In this document: positions 37,601 through 43,115 of the stretch, piece by piece
How the letters are laid out: the number at the start of each line of letters is the position of its first letter
How positions within the stretch are numbered: the stretch's first letter is position 1
Origin: Mixophyes australis
Lineage: Eukaryota; Chordata; Amphibia; Anura; Limnodynastidae
Assembly: GCA_036250195.1 (NCBI GenBank)
Contig: JAVHZZ010000008.1
Coordinates: 14,844,434-14,908,433, forward strand
Direction of reading: 5' to 3'
Length of the DNA stretch: 64,000 nucleotides
Made by a program: the position numbers and the translations under genes
The notes under the pieces: model-generated
What the model was told of the DNA's origin: nothing
What the model saw: the letters and a program-made list of their open reading frames with translations, nothing else
Databases searched by the model: none

Positions 37601-40600
37601 CTTTGTTGTAAACAACTGTTTTTTGTCCAGGACATGTTTTTGTTAATGAAATGTTTTTATGTAATGCTGGCCACATACTCTGGAATATCACCAGTGATAT
37701 TGAGCTACTGGCATAATATATAGTATTTGTTGTTCATATTCAGATGCCACACAGATGTATTCAAACTAAAATATGAAGACCTGGGCATTCCAGAACTGAA
37801 CAGACCGCTATTCCACCGCCAGAAGCCAAAGCCAGGATGGGTACAAGATTTAGAGAGGCAGATTTAGGTCACAACCATGCAATCCCAATGGGGTGCAGTA
37901 TTAGGAATCAGATTAGAGGGGCTCCCATAAGAGCGCTACAGGATCATCAACCCACTAAGCTGTATTCCAACTGAACAGAGAGAGGGTATTGCAATCTGTG
38001 TTAGAACTGGAACCACAGTACTGAATTAACCCACACTTACGATAATATAAACCTCCAAAAGAGGATAAGAGTGGAAGGAAACTGTCACGCTAACGGCTAT
38101 TGACATAAGCTTGTAGAACAGGTGGTAGAGGTCTTCGCCTTTAGCAGCCGCCTTTCCCGTAGAGCTTGTTCCGCTCTCAGGTACTCAGATGCCCCCAGGT
38201 CTTATGCTCTGCGTAGTACAAGCTTATGGATATAATCATAGAGCGGGCAAAGGGATGACGGAAGGAGGCAAATGAAGCCAGAAACAGGCCCAGGACATAG
38301 GGCACAAACAGGCAGCGAGGTGAGGTCCAAGCAAAGGGTCCGGTCCGGCAGAAAGACAGGATATCAAAGTCTGGGTCACAAGCAAAGAATCACGGTATAC
38401 TAAACAAGCCAAAGGTCATACCCCGAAGGGTCTATCCAGGAGTACAGGAGCAGGTCAGCAGTCAGGGAACTGAACCCTATAACCAGCAGGGAGGCTATAA
38501 TACACCTGCCAGGACACGTCAGGGACTGAGAAGGCGGCCGGGTTGAGTGACGTCTCGTCATGATGGCGGCTGGGACGAGCAGTAAGCACAAGCGAGCCGT
38601 GGCGTCTTGTAGTAAAGCCGCGGCTCGTAACAGTACCCCTCCTGCAGCAGAGCGCCAGCCTTGCTTTAGTGATCTAAGGTGGGACTCGGCCGAAGCCACT
38701 TGATCTGGGTCATCATACAGGAGATCTAAGGCATTGCAGAATGTATCCACTGATCTTAATGAGGGACTATTAGAAGGCAAGCTGAAAGCCTAGGACTGAG
38801 GGTCACACTGAAGGAGCAAAGTGACTATTCCTACTCTCTGTTGCTCGGAGCGAGGCCATAGCCGAAAAAGTTTGCAGCTCTCCTTAAAGTTGCGGAACAG
38901 GTTTCTGTCCCCAGAAAAACGGTCTGGAAAATTCAACTTGTGACATGTGAGGTTCTAGCGGCAACTTCTTGTGCAGATAAGCGATTCGACAGACCTTGGA
39001 CCATCTGGAGTAAGGTTTGAATTTGACCAGTACCTGAGCTGGAGAAGGATTTGTCCCGCTTTCACCCACGGAAGAGAGTTCTTCCAGATTCTTCACTGGC
39101 CGGTTCTAATGTCACGGCTGTTGACATAAGCTTGCAGAACAGGTGATGGAGGTCTTTACCTTTAGCAGCTGCCTTTCCCGTAGAGCTTGTTGCGTTCACA
39201 GGTACTCAGATGCCCCCAGGTCTTATGCTCAGCGTAGTACAAGCTTATGGATATAATCGTAGCACGGGCAAGGAGATGACGGCAGGAGGTAAACGAAGTC
39301 AGAGACAGGCCGAGGTCATAGGGCACAAGCAGGCAGCGAGGTGAGGTACAGGCAAAGGGTTAGGTCCGTGTCACAAGTAGAAGTCGGGGTCACCAGCAAA
39401 GAATCACAGTCCAATAATCAAGCCAAAGGTCATACACAGAAGGGTCTATCCAGTAGTACAGGAGCAGGTCAGCAGCTAGCGAACTGAACGCTAAAACCGT
39501 CAGGGAGGCTAAGCCCTCCCAGTCTTAAATACTTATAGTGGCCAATCAGGGGCAAGTTCCACATACTAGATAATAGGACCCAGCTGCCATAAGGAAAAAA
39601 CTGCGTATGCACTCGAGTAACAGCTTGCCAGGTCGCGGAGTTTAATAAAAATAATTATAATACACGTGCCCGTCTGTATGTACATGCCAGGGCGCGTCAA
39701 CAACTGAGAAGGCACCCCGACCGGGGCCCTGGCCGGGCTGAGGCTAAAGTGATGTCCTGGTTGTCATGATGAGGGCCAGTAAGCACAAGCAAGCTGCGGC
39801 GGCTCGTAACAGAAACCAACTGTTTTTTCTTCTTTCAAACGTGTATTGCTTAGCAGGTGAAACCCCAGGGTACCCTGTATGTGTAACGCTTGTCTCATCG
39901 CTCACACGAGGTAAATCAATACCAGCATGCTCCTAAGGAGGAACCTTAACCAAGGCCTTCTGCTGACTTAGGCAGTCCGTGGGCCTGGAGAGATCACTAC
40001 TGAGCCAGGAAGTCCTTGTTGAAGAATCCTCTGGAGTGAGCCTTTTTCCATTGAGGATGTAGTAAGGTTGGACCGCGTGCTAACCATACCAAACCAGCAA
40101 AAAAATAAGGACCATTGCCCCTGCCCACAGCGGCCCTGCCAAGGCAAAACCAAGTATGCACAGCGAACAGGCCTCAATATGGCATGTTAAACCTAACTGT
40201 CAAGTGTGAGATATTTTAGGTATAAGGATACACTTGTGGCAACCCACCAGCCATAGCCCTGACAGATAGAAGGAATAAACAGAAGAGGCAGCTGCAGGAC
40301 ACAATCAGACAAAAATAAAACCACCCTAGAATCTGTTACTTTCCTGGAAATGGGAATATATAGAGAGGGATAGCAGGCCTCTGAACCGGTCAGATCTGGG
40401 GGTTTCCCAAGTACAAGAAGCCCACCGAAGAGGGTCAGTGCCGCATGAGACTGTCAGCATCTCTAAGGGCGCAGCAGTGAAACCAGCCTCTGTATCGAAG
40501 ACTGATGCTCCCTGTAAAAAGCACCTAGCGGCAGCTGCGCAATGGTGACAAACCCCCAACTCCTGGACCAGAGACACGGCAGCGGCTTTTGCAGCTTAGA

Positions 40601-42880
40601 AACAGGATATACAATGAAAGGGAGCCTGCATACACAACCACACAAACCAATCCAAATGCCACCCTTCAATCTTTGTCTTGGAGTAGAAGGCATTGCGGAT
40701 TAACAGGGGAGACAGGAGTCTTTATTCTGGCAGGCTTTCCTTACGAGTGCGACAAGGAGGTGGTGCTGGGAATAGCACATCCCCAGGGTCCAGCACTAAC
40801 ATGGCCATTGTTGCTGGTAGATTTCCCCCACCTTTTATTCAAAGTGGGCACTGCACCCAGGGGCAAAAGCCCCCACCCCTAATCAGAGCCATTGCAGAGT
40901 GCAGGCTTTGTTCTGTTTCTTAGTTGCCATCTTCAGCCTAGAGAAAATTAACTCACCTGAAGCCGCTCATCAGGCACCTGACGACAGACTCGAGGTGGCC
41001 CCACACCGAATGTCAGCAGGATGTACTTTATGTACTTCCTTAAACTGATGCCAATATGCAGCAGCCACAAAGGATTTAAACAGCTTGCAGATTATCTCCA
41101 GTTCTCTATATACCTATTCCAATGTCTCATTACAAACAAAATTGGTCTTCTATTCTTGACCTACCAGGCAGGAGGAACAGGCCACATACCTGTGACTCAC
41201 CACCTGTGGTGCAATTTCAGCTCTAAGCACTATAAAATGCAGCATTGTTAGAGAACGCATAGCTCCCTACCTGTTGTGGATCATGTTGAGACCTATAGTT
41301 CTATAGCTTAACTGTGATCAGCACAGCAATCTTTCACCACTCCTTCCCACACCAATGGTGCTGCATTTGAAAGGGTTCCTGTTCTATTACATGAGGCCGT
41401 TATGTAACATGTTCAGGATTTATAGTGTGAACAATTTGATGATTTATACACATTTTACTTACCTGATTGTAAAGGGCAAATGAGGGTGTTGGTTTACAGT
41501 CTAAAAAGGTTCAGGGAACATCCCGATATAGTTCTTAATTAGAAATTACACAAAGATCCAAATAATCAGGAGCACTAAATATAGTCAAAACTATTTCAAT
41601 GTAGTTTAAAACAATTAACGAGAGTAAGATCCATGATGTGAGAAGCCAGCAGTTAGGGATGGCAGCTGATCTAAGCACAGGGGAAATATCCAACTGTGGG
41701 GCCTTTTAGTATCATGTAGCCAATGCTGCTTTTATTCAAAAAAATAAAAAAATTTAAATGTACACATTACAGTCATTACCAAAAGTGCTGTAATCTATCA
41801 AAATGGGTATTACACAGAACATTTGAGTGCACCACCTTGTGTGGTTATGTCCATAGGCTACAGAGTTGGCCACTCTTACCATAGTACAACTTATTAAACC
41901 ATAGTCACTAATCTCTAGCTGACTTCAGGTATCTGGCTTTTACATGATGTACTCGGCTCAATATATGAATACATAAGTACGCTCATTGGGCAGTTAAGTA
42001 TTTGTCTTCACTGGTTTGTGAAAGAGGGGGATATGAATGTATTTCCATAAATTTAAAAAAAATCTGCATATTTTTACAGAAGAGAGATGAAGAGGAGGAG
42101 GATGACGCAAGTGTCAATGGCTCACAATATGAAGATGAGGAGCTTGCACGCTCTGGGGCCCCTTGGTTTAAGAAACCTTTAAAGAACATGTCTGTAGTAG
42201 ATGGGGAACCAGTAAGGTTTACAGTTAAGATATCTGGAGAGCCAAAGCCTGAAGTTACATGGTGGTTTGAAGGGGAGATGCTGCAGGACTCTGAGGACTA
42301 TCAGTATATCGAAAGAGGAGAAACATATTGTCTTTACTTACCGGAGACCTTCCCAGAAGATGAGGGAGAATATATGTGTAAAGTAGTAAACAGCAGGGGC
42401 ACTGCTGCCAGCAGCTGTATCCTCAGCATTGAAAGTAAGAGTTAGTGCTCTAGGAATTCCTTGCATGAGTGCTAACACACAACATACTCTTACTCTGCTC
42501 TCTTTTCTTGCTCTAGCTGATGACTATTAACATCCTGCTTTTACTGGAGACTTCCTTCTGACTCACTGCAACTGACCTTCCTTCTGTGGGCCAAGAGACA
42601 CAAGAAGCTCTGCTGCATTAATCTGGCATTCCTGTAGTACTGGCCTTGCATTGCATGCATTGCTGCAGTTGAGAATAGATGCTGAACGGAGATTCAAGGG
42701 CTGTACAGGAAATCATGCACATTGAAAGACAGCAGAATTTTATAGTGTATTAAACTGCCTTTGTATGTCACCATCTTGTTTTTTCTATTATAAATATTTT
42801 GAGTAGGAATTTGTGCTGAATTCTCATTCAAGTCTGACTTGAGTATAATTGGATAACTCCCTTTCCTAATAAACAGTTTG
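10405..42880 (+). CDS. NEXN: NEXN, nexilin F-actin binding protein (whole gene, 13 coding exons)
   Basis: Nexilin binds F-actin and sits at Z-discs, junctional membranes and cell-matrix adhesions of muscle. Coding runs from ATG 10461 to TAG 42445 through 13 exons, listed separately, and predicts 743 aa; human is 675 aa from memory. The N-terminus MNDVAQKTE matches human MNDISQKAE. Then come charged, Glu/Arg/Lys-rich segments (residues about 10-620) with recurring [15 protein letters not shown] modules, a second actin-binding and coiled-coil stretch, and a C-terminal I-set immunoglobulin domain (about 650-740) with the WW and YMCK landmarks. The B-strand Cys of the Ig fold is Val here, as I recall it is in human. 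All exon junctions keep frame. The extra length is explained by one additional module exon (exon 9). An upstream non-coding exon is expected but not proven. Introns are 0.4-5.5 kb and hold most of the repeats in the window. FUBP1 lies tail to tail downstream. Confidence 0.96.
10698..10873. mobile_element. MITE, AACCAATCAGATTCTAGC family, copy 2 (full length)
   Basis: 176-bp palindrome with perfect ends GGGCTAGATTTACTAA and TTAGTAAATCTAGCCC. The arms carry GTTTGAAAAAGTGGGGATG and CATCTCCACTTTTTCAAAC. This is the best-preserved copy here. Confidence 0.93.
11572..11862. mobile_element. hAT-type MITE with 8-bp target duplication
   Basis: The ends are CATACTTGCCAAC and GTTGGCAAGTATG. The flanks GTATTAAT (11564-11571) and GTATTAAT (11863-11870) form a perfect 8-bp duplication, the hAT hallmark. 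The interior holds inverted GCGGGGCCAAAATGACGCGA and its complement. Confidence 0.92.
12717..12930 (+). mobile_element. tRNA-type SINE, 3' two thirds, with (GT)n
   Basis: CCAAAAACATACTGG, an expanded GT tract (12772-12807), AGATTGTAAGCTTCAATGGG and a degenerate GTACAGCGCTG tail match the SINE at 63759. Confidence 0.75.
13424..13596. mobile_element. MITE, CCAATCAGATT family, copy 3 (divergent)
   Basis: Inverted arms AAAGTGGAGGTGTTGCCCAT and TTGCTATGGGCAACACCTCC around TCTAGCTGTCATTTATC. The ends are TTTATCAAA and TTTGATAAA. Confidence 0.85.
13931..14122 (+). CDS. NEXN: NEXN coding exon 2
   Basis: 64 codons, phase 0 at both ends (residues 10-73). It carries the first actin-binding segment, with [10 protein letters not shown] and a basic REERSQRRS stretch matching human nexilin. 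The acceptor is CTTTTCCAAG. The donor is GAG/GTTCTC, which is weak at +3 to +6. Confidence 0.92.
15300..15516. mobile_element. MITE, CCAATCAGATT family, copy 4, interrupted
   Basis: Same palindrome as copy 2, with GGGCTAGATTTACTAAGCTG at the left and CAGCTTAGTAAATCTAACCC at the right. It is split after AGATTCTA by the 40-bp insertion at 15369-15408. Confidence 0.9.
15369..15408. mobile_element. 40-bp palindromic micro-insertion with TA duplication
   Basis: GGGGGCGTATTCAATTGACG is followed by its near-exact inverse GCGTCAATTGAATACGCCCC. It is flanked by TA on both sides (15367-15368, 15409-15410). The empty site AGATTCTAGCTG is seen in sister copies. The end sequence resembles the larger element at 19559. 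Confidence 0.9.
15898..16202. mobile_element. hAT-type MITE, CATACTTGCC family, copy 2
   Basis: It starts CATACTTGCC and ends CAAGTATG, with internal GGGAGTCAGGGAGGACTCT and CTCGGACATTCAGGGAG like the 11572 element. The flanks CGTTAGAA and AGTTAGTT are an eroded 8-bp duplication. Confidence 0.8.
16630..16711 (+). CDS. NEXN: NEXN coding exon 3
   Basis: 82 bp, entering in phase 0 and leaving with one base of a Gly codon. It encodes [12 protein letters not shown] then GYVPKLT, matching human [11 protein letters not shown]. The donor is G/GTAAGT. Confidence 0.92.
16712..17354 (+). other. NEXN intron 3
   Basis: Contains an antisense SINE fragment (16984-17075, CCCCAGTGGAGCTTACAATC) and otherwise unique sequence. 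Confidence 0.7.
16984..17075 (-). mobile_element. SINE fragment, antisense
   Basis: CAGTGGAGCTTACAATCTAA and CAGACTAGGCCCAATTTAG match the inverted middle of the SINE family. Confidence 0.65.
17355..17503 (+). CDS. NEXN: NEXN coding exon 4
   Basis: 149 bp that complete the split Gly codon and end in phase 0. It encodes the highly charged helix starting [15 protein letters not shown] and ending RELAKKAEA. The acceptor is ATACGACAG and the donor is GCG/GTAAGT. Confidence 0.93.
17691..18023. mobile_element. long-arm palindromic MITE (CCTGATTCATTAAGGATC)
   Basis: 333 bp with about 150-bp inverted arms: GGGGCCTGATTCATTAAGGA against TCCTTAATGAATCAGGCCCA, and GTTTTGCACATAAGTTAAAC against its complement. 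The spacer is short. Confidence 0.9.
18132..18223. mobile_element. solo arm of the CCTGATTCATTAAGGATC element
   Basis: TTGCACCCCTTGCATTGTAA through AGATCCTTAATGAATCAGGG repeats the right arm of the neighbour 110 bp upstream, with differences. Confidence 0.8.
19343..19384 (+). CDS. NEXN: NEXN coding exon 5 (micro-exon)
   Basis: 42 bp, 14 codons, [14 protein letters not shown], matching human IEDINNTGTES. It is phase 0 on both sides, so it could be skipped without a frameshift. The acceptor is TTTAATAG and the donor is GAG/GTAAAG. Confidence 0.85.
19385..20600 (+). other. NEXN intron 5
   Basis: Contains the palindromic element at 19559-19763 and otherwise unique sequence. Confidence 0.7.
19559..19763. 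mobile_element. palindromic MITE, GGGGGTATTCAATTG type
   Basis: The arms AACGAGCGTGTTAAAACTAT and TAGTTTTAACGCGCTCGTT are inverted, as are TTTATACGGTAA and TTACCGTATAAA. The ends AAGGGGGTATTCAATTG and GGCCGGCCCTTA are imperfect. Confidence 0.85.
20601..20798 (+). CDS. NEXN: NEXN coding exon 6
   Basis: 66 codons, phase 0 on both sides (residues 165-230). It contains VVVTPVKSV and the first, most divergent PGK-type module ([17 protein letters not shown]), followed by a charged helix ending RRSTAM. The acceptor is TTTCAAACAG and the donor ATG/GTAATG. Confidence 0.92.
21170..21349 (+). CDS. NEXN: NEXN coding exon 7 (PGKLKL module)
   Basis: 60 codons, phase 0 on both sides (residues 231-290). 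An acidic linker leads into [17 protein letters not shown] and a charged helix ending EEARQHV. It corresponds to the human module starting [17 protein letters not shown]. The acceptor is TTTCCTAAG. Confidence 0.92.
21350..22834 (+). other. NEXN intron 7
   Basis: Unique A/T-rich sequence with a (TA)n tract at 22597-22651. No transposon signature recognised. Confidence 0.7.
22597..22651. repeat. (TA)n microsatellite
   Basis: About 27 TA units. Confidence 0.97.
22835..23023 (+). CDS. NEXN: NEXN coding exon 8 (PGKLKL module)
   Basis: 63 codons, phase 0 on both sides (residues 291-353). [10 protein letters not shown] leads into [18 protein letters not shown], matching the human [18 protein letters not shown] module. 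The acceptor is TTTTTCAAAG. A nearer-looking CTTTTCAG at 22811-22818 would shift the frame and was not used. Confidence 0.9.
23391..23838 (-). mobile_element. older retroposon 3' region, interrupted
   Basis: Antisense tail TTATTTATAAGGCGCCACAA and AGGTTTCCGCAGCGCC, followed by repeat-like sequence that stops where the LINE at 23839 begins. Confidence 0.55.
23839..24786 (-). mobile_element. CR1/L2-type LINE, 5'-truncated 3' end
   Basis: On the minus strand, 24786 to 24152 reads as the C-terminal part of a non-LTR reverse transcriptase ORF2. Recognisable pieces are [48 protein letters not shown] (positions about 24490-24420) and [20 protein letters not shown], with TAA at 24154-24152. In-frame stops near 24290 break it. 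The 3' UTR ends in GGCGCTATATAAATAAATGA and (TGA)n at 23839. Confidence 0.85.
24842..25084 (+). mobile_element. tRNA-type SINE, 5'-truncated
   Basis: TTCCTCCCACACTCCAAAAA, CATACTGATGAGCTAACTGG, AGATTGTAAGCTCCACTGGG, GCAGGGACTGATTTGAATG and a decayed CACTATATAAAGAAACATAA tail. Confidence 0.8.
25217..25668. mobile_element. foldback element with about 220-bp inverted arms
   Basis: The left arm contains CAGCCAATCACGATGAAGGA, GTTAACGCTCCTCTTAAGGG and GTTTGCGGCTATGTAC. The right arm has the complements TCCTTCATCGTGATTGGCTG, CCCTTAAGAGCAGCGTTAAC and CATAGCCGCAAAC. The centre of symmetry is near 25442. No internal coding. Confidence 0.9.
26073..26610. mobile_element. possible transposon with GGGCCTGATTC / GAATCAGGC ends
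   Basis: Short inverted ends GCCTGATTC and GAATCAGGC bound 538 bp of non-coding sequence. No target duplication was defined. Confidence 0.4.
26755..26938. mobile_element. hAT-like MITE (CAGTGTCGGACTGG)
   Basis: CAGTGTCGGACTGG at the left and CCAGTCCCGCACTG at the right are imperfect inverted ends. The flanks GTGCTATG and TGCATATG are a weak 8-bp duplication. Confidence 0.7.
27033..27130. mobile_element. short MITE (GGCTGGGTACACACTACTG)
   Basis: GGGTACATACTACTGTG at the left and CACAGTAGTGTGTACCCAGC at the right form inverted ends. The family recurs at 62428-62822. Confidence 0.75.
27727..27927 (+). CDS. NEXN: NEXN coding exon 9 (additional PGKLKL module)
   Basis: 67 codons, phase 0 on both sides (residues 354-420). 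Acidic [11 protein letters not shown] leads into [18 protein letters not shown] and a helix ending EARKNM. The acceptor is TTGCTACACAG and the donor ATG/GTACAT. I find no counterpart in the human protein as I remember it. Exon 8 fits the human YRPGKLKL module and exon 10 the human [15 protein letters not shown] module, so this one appears extra. The open frame, splice sites and low divergence suggest it is functional. Confidence 0.88.
29261..29425. mobile_element. inverted-repeat MITE (CATGGCAATCAGTCACCAGTT)
   Basis: ACATTTATGAAAAACTGGTG and CATGGCAATCAGTCACCAG face GACTGGTTGCCATGGGT and GTTGATAAATGT. Its layout is like the CCAATCAGATT family but the sequence differs. Confidence 0.75.
29610..29762 (-). 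mobile_element. SINE 3' part, antisense
   Basis: CCATTTATTTATATAGCGCC, ACAGCGCTGTACAGAGAACT and GCCCCACTGGGGCTTACAGT match the antisense SINE tail. A (CA)n tract lies at the inner end. Confidence 0.85.
29922..30075. mobile_element. MITE with GGGGCCGATACAATTAG ends
   Basis: GGGGCCGATACAATTAG at the left and CTAATTGCATTGACCCC at the right are 17-bp inverted ends with two differences. Confidence 0.75.
33193..33390 (+). CDS. NEXN: NEXN coding exon 10
   Basis: 66 codons, phase 0 on both sides (residues 421-486). It contains [17 protein letters not shown] and ends QLRQEMGE, near-identical to human. The acceptor is CCCCTCCAATCAG and the donor GAG/GTATAA. Confidence 0.94.
33391..35252 (+). other. 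NEXN intron 10
   Basis: Contains a decayed hAT-like element at 33641-33910 and otherwise unique sequence. Confidence 0.7.
33641..33910. mobile_element. hAT-like element, CATACTT(GCC) family, decayed
   Basis: CATACTTTTCTACTCTCCCA at the left and internal ATGCGACGCACGTCATCAC resemble the family at 11572. The right end is unclear. Confidence 0.45.
35253..35474 (+). CDS. NEXN: NEXN coding exon 11
   Basis: 74 codons, phase 0 on both sides (residues 487-560). It contains [20 protein letters not shown] and [12 protein letters not shown], strongly conserved with human nexilin. The acceptor is TTTTTTAAACAG and the donor GAG/GTCAGA. Confidence 0.95.
35475..36403 (+). other. NEXN intron 11
   Basis: 0.9 kb of unique sequence; nothing recognised. 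Confidence 0.6.
36404..36589 (+). CDS. NEXN: NEXN coding exon 12
   Basis: 62 codons, phase 0 on both sides (residues 561-622). It contains [20 protein letters not shown] and [20 protein letters not shown], almost identical to human. The acceptor is AATGTTACAG and the donor AAG/GTACCA. Confidence 0.95.
36665..37003 (-). mobile_element. tRNA-type SINE, nearly full length, antisense
   Basis: TTTATTTATATAGCGCCACT, GGGGCTTACAGTCTAAATGC, TGGAGTGTGGGAGGAAACCG, CCCGGAGGAAACCCACG and the B-box complement GGAATTGGACTC. It ends at AGTGCTGTGAGGCAGAAGTG, so the A-box head is missing. Confidence 0.9.
38083..38632 (-). repeat. LTR (3' LTR of the minus-strand element)
   Basis: 550 bp. It shares TACTCAGATGCCCCCAGGTC and GTACAAGCTTATGGATATAA with the other LTR, but lacks about 150 bp that the other has. 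Confidence 0.9.
39110..39811 (-). repeat. LTR (5' LTR of the minus-strand element)
   Basis: 702 bp. The extra segment relative to its partner lies about 39508-39665. Scattered substitutions between the two LTRs show that the insertion is old. Confidence 0.9.
42080..42445 (+). CDS. NEXN: NEXN coding exon 13 (Ig domain and stop)
   Basis: 121 codons plus TAG (residues 623-743). An acidic linker is followed by the I-set Ig domain: [59 protein letters not shown]. It ends SIESKS, like human TIESKN. The acceptor is TTTTTACAG. A strong internal donor (GAAA/GTAAGA) lies at 42435, ten bases before the stop codon ends. Confidence 0.95.
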   Translation, partial: KRDEEEEDDASVNGSQYEDEELARSGAPWFKKPLKNMSVVDGEPVRFTVKISGEPKPEVTWWFEGEMLQDSEDYQYIERGETYCLYLPETFPEDEGEYMCKVVNSRGTAASSCILSIESKS

Positions 42881-42890
42881 CTTATCCTTT
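42446..42890 (+). other. NEXN: NEXN 3' UTR
   Basis: Non-coding tail from the TAG to just past the AATAAA at 42868-42873. It also holds the alternative terminal-exon acceptor at 42515-42516. The transcript end is inferred from the poly(A) signal only. Confidence 0.6.
42868..42873 (+). terminator. NEXN poly(A) signal AATAAA
   Basis: Canonical AATAAA 423 bases after the NEXN stop codon, followed by T-rich sequence. It is the first canonical hexamer I see downstream of the stop. Confidence 0.6.
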
Positions 42891-43109
42891 GTCTTTAACC
42901 GCAAGTTTTTTTGACATTAAAAACCTCTATACACAACTTACAGAATCATTTTTCATCAATCAGCTAATCATTCATTTACCACAAAAACACACAAGAACTG
43001 AGTCAACACCAGATGATTTTTATTCATGTTTATTATGTACAACCATTGATAAACATAGCAGAAGTGAAAAAAGTACATGTCAGTGATGCATGTGTATTGT
43101 AAAATAGCT

Positions 43110-43115
43110 TTTATT
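43110..43115 (-). terminator. distal FUBP1 poly(A) signal candidate
   Basis: AATAAA on the minus strand, near the end of the repeat-poor block and about 240 bases from the NEXN poly(A) signal on the other strand. Two further copies follow at 43034 and 43024. Confidence 0.35.

Larger units (their letters stand above)
38083..39811 (-). mobile_element. Ty3/gypsy LTR retrotransposon, internally deleted
   Basis: Two direct repeats bound 477 bp. The 5-bp flanks GAAAC (38078-38082) and GAAAC (39812-39816) form a perfect target duplication. On the minus strand the LTRs start TGTTACGAGCC and end GTGACA, and AGGAGGGG lies next to the downstream LTR as a polypurine tract. The interior encodes only a gag piece on the minus strand: [12 protein letters not shown], then after a [16 protein letters not shown] and [16 protein letters not shown]. 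The rest of gag and all of pol are missing. It lies antisense in NEXN intron 12 and is inactive. Confidence 0.9.
36590..42079 (+). other. NEXN intron 12
   Basis: 5.5 kb, the longest NEXN intron. It holds an antisense SINE and the LTR retrotransposon derivative. From 39.8 to 41.0 kb the G/C content is higher and the sequence looks transposon-derived, but I could not assign it. The rest is unique. Confidence 0.75.

Noticed and set aside
38400..38780. 126-aa minus-strand frame
   Set aside because: It begins in the gag remnant and runs into the LTR; it is part of the retrotransposon and not a host gene.
39812..41000. Possible second retroelement or gene piece, G/C-richer than its surroundings
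   Set aside because: Short frames on both strands show no motif I can name, and no terminal repeats were found, so no call was made.
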